NCBI GenBank assembly: GCA_002309955.1
Contig: DBXQ01000003.1
Location: 614 to 36,839 of the forward strand
Reading direction: 5' to 3'
Source: Bacteroidales bacterium UBA1208
GTDB lineage: Bacteria > Bacteroidota > Bacteroidia > Bacteroidales > P3
DNA: 36,226 nt
Part shown: positions 31,993 to 36,226 of the stretch, in pieces
How positions within the stretch are numbered: the stretch's first letter is position 1
Layout of the letters: each line of letters opens with the position of its first letter
Notes under the pieces: model-generated
Database searches by the model: none
Told to the model about the DNA's origin: nothing
Seen by the model: the letters and a program-made list of their open reading frames with translations, nothing else
Program-made: the position numbers and the translations under genes

Positions 31993-32406
31993 ATGATAGA
32001 GACAAGAAACAAACTCACCATCGAGAACAACAACTCCACCATGTCCGATCTGGTGTTCCTGCTGTTGGTCTTCTTCATGATGACCTCAACACTCATCAGT
32101 CCCAATGCCGTCAAACTCCTACTCCCCGAAAGCGGCAGCAAGACCATGGCCAAGCAGAATGTCACCGTCTACATCGACGAGAACTACAACTTCCAAGTCG
32201 GCAACACCCCCACCGACATCGAAGGCCTGCAACCCCTCATCGCTTCCGGCATCGAATCCGGAGTGACCGATGCTTGTGTGGTGCTCCGTTCCGACAAAAC
32301 CGTCCCTGTTCAATATGTCGTCAACGTCATCGACGCCGTCAACGCCATCAACGAACAGACTGGCACCAAACACAAAGTCATCCTTGCCACCTCGCCTAAG
32401 AAATAA
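31993..32406 (+). CDS. exbD: ExbD/TolR biopolymer transport protein
   Basis: This 137-residue protein has one N-terminal transmembrane helix, SDLVFLLLVFFMMTSTLI, whose leading aspartate matches the essential proton-relay Asp of ExbD/TolR. A periplasmic domain follows (VTVYIDENYNFQVG...VVLRSDKTVPVQYVVNVIDA). It works with ExbB as the proton-driven motor. It is preceded by exbB and followed 25 bp later by the TonB-family gene. Confidence 0.93.
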   Translation: MIETRNKLTIENNNSTMSDLVFLLLVFFMMTSTLISPNAVKLLLPESGSKTMAKQNVTVYIDENYNFQVGNTPTDIEGLQPLIASGIESGVTDACVVLRSDKTVPVQYVVNVIDAVNAINEQTGTKHKVILATSPKK

Positions 32407-32431
32407 ATAGTCAATTTTAGTACTATTACCC

Positions 32432-33208
32432 ATGAACCAAGAAGACAAAAACAAATCCATATCAGGCATAGTCACCCTCCTGTGCATGGCCTTGGTCATC
32501 ATCGTATGCCTCTCCTTCGGCTACGATCCTCCCGACCCGCCCATACCCGAAGAAGGTGTCGAAGTGAACCTCGGCAACAGCGACTTCGGCTTGGGAAACA
32601 ACCCCATGCCCGAAGCCTCCGAAGCCAGCAGTGCACCCCGTCCGCGTACCGCCACCGAGCAGGTGTCCACACAACGCACCGAGTCCACTACTCCCATCAA
32701 TTCCTCCGACAAACCCTCCACCGCCAAGACCGACAACGCCACTCCCACCACCACCAAACCCGAACCCCCGAAAGAGCCCGAAATCAACAAAAACGCCCTC
32801 TTCAACGGCAACCGCGGCAATAAAAACAAGAACGCCAACAGCGGCAGCGAAGGCAATACCTACGGCAGCGGCAACATGGGCAAGGAAGGCGGCGACCCCA
32901 ACTCCAACCGCTACGACGGCACTCCCGGCAAAGGCGGTGCAGGTTTCAGTCTTACAGGCCGTAGTGCACGAGCACTTCCTTCACCTCAAACCTCCACCAA
33001 CAAAGAAGGCAAAGTGGTCGTGAAAATATGGGTCGACCGTGCAGGCAACGTCACACAGGTCTCCGCACCCGAAAAAGGCTCCACACTTACCGATGCATCG
33101 CTGGTCAGCAAAGCCAAATCCGCCGCCATGAAGGCCAAATTCAGCCCCAAAGACGACGCCCCCGAAGTGCAGACCGGCACCATCACCTACGTCTTCCGAA
33201 ACAACTAA
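32432..33208 (+). CDS. tonB: TonB-family energy transducer
   Basis: This 258-residue protein has a short cytoplasmic start, one membrane helix (ISGIVTLLCMALVIIVCLSF), and a long periplasmic spacer rich in proline, threonine, asparagine and glycine (about residues 30-165). The C-terminal TonB domain contains VVVKIWVDRAGNVTQVSAPE and ends GTITYVFRNN. It connects the ExbBD motor to outer-membrane TonB-dependent transporters. It is the third gene of exbB-exbD-tonB. The spacer is of low complexity, as expected for TonB. Confidence 0.88.
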   Translation: MNQEDKNKSISGIVTLLCMALVIIVCLSFGYDPPDPPIPEEGVEVNLGNSDFGLGNNPMPEASEASSAPRPRTATEQVSTQRTESTTPINSSDKPSTAKTDNATPTTTKPEPPKEPEINKNALFNGNRGNKNKNANSGSEGNTYGSGNMGKEGGDPNSNRYDGTPGKGGAGFSLTGRSARALPSPQTSTNKEGKVVVKIWVDRAGNVTQVSAPEKGSTLTDASLVSKAKSAAMKAKFSPKDDAPEVQTGTITYVFRNN

Positions 33209-33211
33209 ACC

Positions 33212-33589
33212 ATGGACGAACCCATTCGAATAGACAAATATCTCTGGGCTGTGCGTCTCTACAAGACGCGCAGCCTTGCCACCGATGCCTGCCGCTGCGG
33301 CCACGTCCGCATGAACGGTCAGCCCCTCAAACCCTCACACGAAATCAAAGCAGGCGAAATCTACGAACTCTCTATCGAACAACTCCACAAAGTCATCCAA
33401 GTGCGCCAACCCCTCGGCAACAGGGTCGGAGCCAAACTTGTCGAAAACTTTATGACAGACCTCACCCCTCCCGAAGAATACGAACGCATCCAGTTGGTGC
33501 GCCAATACGCCTTCGAGAAACGCGACCGAGGCACTGGCCGCCCCACCAAACGCGAACGTCGCGACATCGAAGAATTCAAATACAAATAG
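33212..33589 (+). CDS. S4-domain RNA-binding protein (Hsp15/HslR-like)
   Basis: This 125-residue protein carries an S4 domain at its N-terminus (IRIDKYLWAVRLYKTRSLAT, CRCGHVRMNGQPLKPSHEIK), like the heat-shock protein Hsp15 that binds the 50S subunit with stalled nascent chains. The C-terminal region is basic (DRGTGRPTKRERRDIEEFKY), which is common in this family. It starts 3 bp after the tonB stop, so it is in the same transcription unit without an evident functional link. Confidence 0.9.
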   Translation: MDEPIRIDKYLWAVRLYKTRSLATDACRCGHVRMNGQPLKPSHEIKAGEIYELSIEQLHKVIQVRQPLGNRVGAKLVENFMTDLTPPEEYERIQLVRQYAFEKRDRGTGRPTKRERRDIEEFKYK

Positions 33590-33690
33590 CTTTATTCCCT
33601 ACAGGCAGTGTCCGATTCCAAAGAATCAAAAAAAAGCGACACCCCATGCAATAAAATCATCAATCCCGATACATAATAACAGATTCGACC

Positions 33691-34224
33691 ATGGACGAAG
33701 AAGAGGTAATCCGAGACATACTCGCAGGCAACGTCAACCGCTATGCCGAAATAGTCAAGAACTACCAGACCATTGTGGCTAACCTCTGCTTCAAAATGGG
33801 AGGCCTAAAACTCGACATCGAGGAAATGACCCAACAAGTCTTCGTCGAGCTTTATCTCGCACTGCCTCGCTTCCAGTTCAAGTCGAAACTGAGTACCTTC
33901 ATCTACCGCATTACCGTCAACGTCGTCTGCAAAGAACTCAAACACCAGAAACGCTTCATCACCCCTACCGATGACAATCCCATGCCCGACCGTCCCGCCG
34001 ATGACCTTAATGTCGAGCAGTCCATCATCCACGACGAAAAAATGCAGCAACTCCGCATAGCCATCGGACACCTCCATCCCGAACAGCGCACTGCCCTTGT
34101 CCTCTATACCTACAGCGACTTCTCCTACAACGACATTGCCGAAGTAATGCAATGCACTACCGCAAAAGTCGAGTCTCTCATATTCCGAGCTCGAAAAAAC
34201 CTAAAAAAAATGCTCAACCCCTGA
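33691..34224 (+). CDS. ECF-type RNA polymerase sigma factor
   Basis: This 177-residue sigma-70 family protein has region 2 (QQVFVELYLALPRFQFKSKL followed by STFIYRI) and region 4 (LHPEQRTALVLYTYSDFSYN, then DIAEVMQCTTAKVESLIFRA). No N- or C-terminal extension is present, so it is a compact extracytoplasmic-function sigma factor. The next gene encodes a small single-helix protein that could be its anti-sigma factor, and the one after encodes a Spy-like periplasmic protein. I therefore read it as an envelope-stress module. Its own promoter is not clear. Confidence 0.92.
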   Translation: MDEEEVIRDILAGNVNRYAEIVKNYQTIVANLCFKMGGLKLDIEEMTQQVFVELYLALPRFQFKSKLSTFIYRITVNVVCKELKHQKRFITPTDDNPMPDRPADDLNVEQSIIHDEKMQQLRIAIGHLHPEQRTALVLYTYSDFSYNDIAEVMQCTTAKVESLIFRARKNLKKMLNP

Positions 34225-34283
34225 CTCTGTACACCCCACTCACCCCACCTATCGACAAACCGAATATACTATAAACAATAGCC

Positions 34284-34628
34284 GTGAACGAAAAATATCA
34301 CATACCCGAAGACGAACTGATGCAGCAACTGCGCAGCCTGCGCTACACCGCACCTATCGACGTCACCGACGCTGTCATGGCCCGTGTTAGCAAGATGCCC
34401 CTGCTCACACCCTACATGCAACGCAGGCAACGAATGCAGCGGTGGGTTTCAGCCGTGGCCGCCTGCGCCGTTTTTGCCGTGGCTCTCAACATCACCATCC
34501 TCTTCACCCGCACCTACAATGAATCCCAAATCAGCGACGTCATCGCATCAGTCTACAACTACAACGCCGACTACGAGGAGTTAGGCAGCCTCCACGAATC
34601 TGCTGCCCTCGAATATTTTTACCAATAA
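34284..34628 (+). CDS. Small single-pass membrane protein, possible anti-sigma factor
   Basis: This 114-residue protein starts at GTG 34284. Residues about 1-50 are cytoplasmic and polar (EDELMQQLRSLRYTAPIDVT). One transmembrane helix follows near residues 52-73 (WVSAVAACAVFAVALNITIL), and then a short external segment rich in tyrosine and acidic residues. Its place directly after an ECF sigma gene (59-bp gap) and its topology suggest a membrane anti-sigma factor. I see no recognised anti-sigma (zinc) motif, so this is inference. Confidence 0.6.
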   Translation: MNEKYHIPEDELMQQLRSLRYTAPIDVTDAVMARVSKMPLLTPYMQRRQRMQRWVSAVAACAVFAVALNITILFTRTYNESQISDVIASVYNYNADYEELGSLHESAALEYFYQ

Positions 34629-34651
34629 CAACCCATCCAAAACCTTAAGCC

Positions 34652-35134
34652 ATGAAACGTTCTATCACGCTACTCCTTGCCATACTCATGGGTACCATGC
34701 TCATGGCCCAACCCCCGGAAGGCAGTCAGCATAAAAAACACCGTCGGCCTGAACCTCCAAAAGTGGAGGAAATGGTCAGCAACCTCTCCTCCTTACAGAA
34801 GAAACGCCTCGAAGGCATCTCCGAAAACTGCAAAAAACAAACCACCAAGCTGCAGAAAGAGCTCGACGAAACACGCACACAAATCCGCAACCTGATGATG
34901 CAGGACGGTGACCAGTCCGACAAGCTCTTCCCACTTATCGACCGTGAGTCATCACTTCAAGCGCAGATAGCCAAGGAAATGTACCGCACACGTGTACAGA
35001 TCGACCAAGTGCTCACCGAGGAACAGCTGACAGAATTCCGTGCCCGCTGCAAAGCCGACCGCCAGAAACATCATCAAGACACTAATCGCGAAAAACAGCA
35101 CAACCGCCCTGCAAAAAAGGCAAAAAGACAGTAA
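34652..35134 (+). CDS. Spy/CpxP-like periplasmic protein
   Basis: This 160-residue protein has a signal peptide (RSITLLLAILMGTMLMAQ). The mature part is helical and highly charged. It contains the LTxxQ-like motif LTEEQLTEF and an earlier related segment VSNLSSLQKKRLEGI, as in the Spy/CpxP/CnrR-type periplasmic chaperones and metal sensors. The C-terminus is very basic (NREKQHNRPAKKAKRQ). It follows the small membrane protein by 23 bp, completing an ECF sigma/membrane protein/periplasmic sensor set. A strong terminator follows. Confidence 0.78.
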   Translation: MKRSITLLLAILMGTMLMAQPPEGSQHKKHRRPEPPKVEEMVSNLSSLQKKRLEGISENCKKQTTKLQKELDETRTQIRNLMMQDGDQSDKLFPLIDRESSLQAQIAKEMYRTRVQIDQVLTEEQLTEFRARCKADRQKHHQDTNREKQHNRPAKKAKRQ

Positions 35135-35167
35135 ACCTTTTTCATATCAACATTTTCCATTTCACCA

Positions 35168-35212
35168 CTGCCCTCTCATCCTATCAAGAGGGCAGTTTTT
35201 TTTATTTTTTAC
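35168..35212 (+). terminator. Terminator after the sigma-factor operon
   Basis: A 9-bp stem CTGCCCTCT (35168-35176) with AGAGGGCAG (35187-35195), followed by TTTTTTTT. Confidence 0.92.
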
Positions 35213-35654
35213 ATCTGCCACAAAGCGCACTCAACACCTTCTGCATATCACATCCGCTATATAGACGAAAAAACAACATTCAGCCCAAAATAGTCATTAG
35301 GAGAATAACAATCCTTTTTTTTATCGAAAAAGCATGTTGTTTTGTCCCTCTCTAATGACCATCATTAGAAAAAAACAACAACTATTTGACTGGTATTGTA
35401 TCATTTATATTAAGGATGAAATACTAACGACCTATTGGGGATAAAACAACACAGAAACAAAAAAAGACCCCTCCCAAAGTGCCCATTAGTTACTCAGGCT
35501 TTCCATTGTCTGGGTACAACAAAAACGGTGCCACTATTTCCGTCATCCCTTTTCAACGCATACCCTTTTCCGCGAATCTTCCCCCAATCTGCACCCAAGT
35601 CCTTTCCGCACTGCCTTTGGTTCGCTCTTTCACCCACCCTTCGACCTCAGTTCT
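35213..35654. other. A+T-rich intergenic stretch with crossed inverted repeats
   Basis: No gene is visible. AAAACAACAT (35270-35279) and ATGTTGTTTT (35335-35344) are complementary. GTCATTAGGAGA (35293-35304) and TCTCTAATGAC (35349-35359) are complementary apart from one base. The two pairs interleave, an arrangement that could form a pseudoknot in RNA. The string ATTGGGGATAAA (35434-35445) also occurs at the end of repeat copy B. Confidence 0.4.
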
Positions 35655-35872
35655 TCTTCATTTATCCTTTTGAAATGGGAGAACGATGGGAAAACGATGG
35701 GAGAACTGAGGACTAAGCAGCGAAGGAAAAGCGACTGAGCCTACATCGGTCACCGGGACAGAAAACTGAATAAAACGGTTATTGTCAGCCTTTCCATTTC
35801 ACATGCTTCCGCTTTGCTTTTGAACAGCCTCAGCCGGAGGCCTGCTTAGCTTTATGACCGATTGGGGATAAA
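35655..35872. repeat. Dispersed repeat, copy B
   Basis: This is the second copy of the element at 8244-8477, aligned without gaps over about 215 bp. It holds the same ATGGGAGAACG tandem unit (one unit has a base change), the GCCTC/GAGGC hairpin (35826-35840) and the end GATTGGGGATAAA. In this copy the inverted ends are TTTATCC (35661-35667) and GGATAAA (35866-35872). It lies between the convergent Spy-like and YD-repeat-like genes. Confidence 0.8.
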
Positions 35873-35965
35873 TACAAATATATATCTAAGTTACAACGGC
35901 TCCACGACCCCATTCGGGTGCAATGAGAGAAACCCTACGAGAAAGACGTGAATGGAGGAATGGAA

Positions 35966-36226
35966 CTATTGATAGTAGCTAATAACGCGGACGATAGTGC
36001 AGGTATAGGTCTTCCCGGATTCAGTCACCTTGGTTTTGGCCTTGGTCCAGTTGCCGTGGCTGTCGGTCTTGAGGATGGTATAACGGATGTGGGGCGAGGG
36101 GTTGGGCTCGCCTCCGGCATCCTGCTCCCAGTCGGAATGCCATGATTCGATAAGGTTGTCATCCTTGTCGTAGCGGAAGAACTGGTCAACATAGCGACCA
36201 GCCCCTGTGCGAATCCGCTCCAAACG
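35966..36226 (-). CDS. YD-repeat-like hypothetical protein (C-terminal part, cut by window edge)
   Basis: About 86 residues of the C-terminus are visible; the frame is open to the right edge. The sequence YVDQFFRYDKDDNLIESWHS, and later ILKTDSHGNWTKAKTKV, resembles the YD/RHS-type short repeats of Bacteroidetes surface proteins (tyrosine-aspartate followed by glycine-asparagine). It may be an envelope or secreted protein. A TTG at 36221-36223 could be read as a start, but it is more likely internal to a longer gene. Function unknown. Confidence 0.6.
   Translation of the reverse strand, partial: RLERIRTGAGRYVDQFFRYDKDDNLIESWHSDWEQDAGGEPNPSPHIRYTILKTDSHGNWTKAKTKVTESGKTYTCTIVRVISYYQ

Overview
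The window looks like a chromosomal segment from an anaerobic, fermentative member of the Bacteroidetes, most likely order Bacteroidales. Three kinds of evidence point there. The promoters repeatedly match the Bacteroidetes -33/-7 form, TTTG or TTG, then 18-20 bases, then TAnnTTTG. The gene set is typical: DUF3276, DUF5683, ExbB/ExbD/TonB, and a RuvX-Def-TPR lipoprotein-MutL run. The tRNA carries no encoded CCA. [FeFe]-hydrogenase maturation and crotonase/3-hydroxybutyryl-CoA dehydrogenase genes imply H2-evolving, butyrate-type fermentation. The family cannot be fixed from this sequence.

Layout, left to right. 1-740 (-) holds hydG (cut by the window edge) and its TM1266-type regulator. They are divergent from crt-hbd (898-2554, +). 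ilvE (-) and a CAT-anticodon tRNA (-) follow. 4059-8095 (+) is a housekeeping run: ruvX, def, a TPR lipoprotein, mutL and a rhomboid protease. 8501-10474 (-) is the agmatine-to-putrescine pair aguA/aguB. A DUF362/ferredoxin protein (10588-11697, +) ends this block.

From about 11.75 kb to 20.15 kb the DNA becomes strikingly A+T-rich and looks like an accessory island. It carries an MNT/HEPN toxin-antitoxin pair. It also carries a two-gene operon encoding a 2001-residue protein and a 407-residue protein with a receiver domain fused to a TIR domain. The large protein appears to have an N-terminal Bergerat-type ATPase, a possible STAS-like part, two phosphoribosyltransferase-like regions, a GAF-like region and a degenerate C-terminal histidine-kinase-type ATPase domain. 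I read the operon as a signal-transduction system with a TIR effector, plausibly antiphage. I do not recognise it as a named system, and it is the main discovery candidate. Just after it lies a compact promoter-structured region-terminator unit that may be a small RNA.

The rest is core-like. It contains an HtrA-type lipoprotein protease with a beta-barrel porin (-), a glycosyltransferase, dnaB, a deoxyhypusine-synthase-family enzyme with a cysteine desulfidase-family protein, and DUF3276-parA-parB-DUF5683. After these come exbB-exbD-tonB with an S4 RNA-binding protein, then an ECF sigma factor, a small membrane protein and a Spy-like periplasmic protein. The window ends with the 3' part of a YD-repeat-like gene (-).

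A dispersed repeat of about 220 bp occurs twice (8244-8477 and 35655-35872). Each copy lies between convergent genes and carries an 11-bp tandem repeat and a hairpin.
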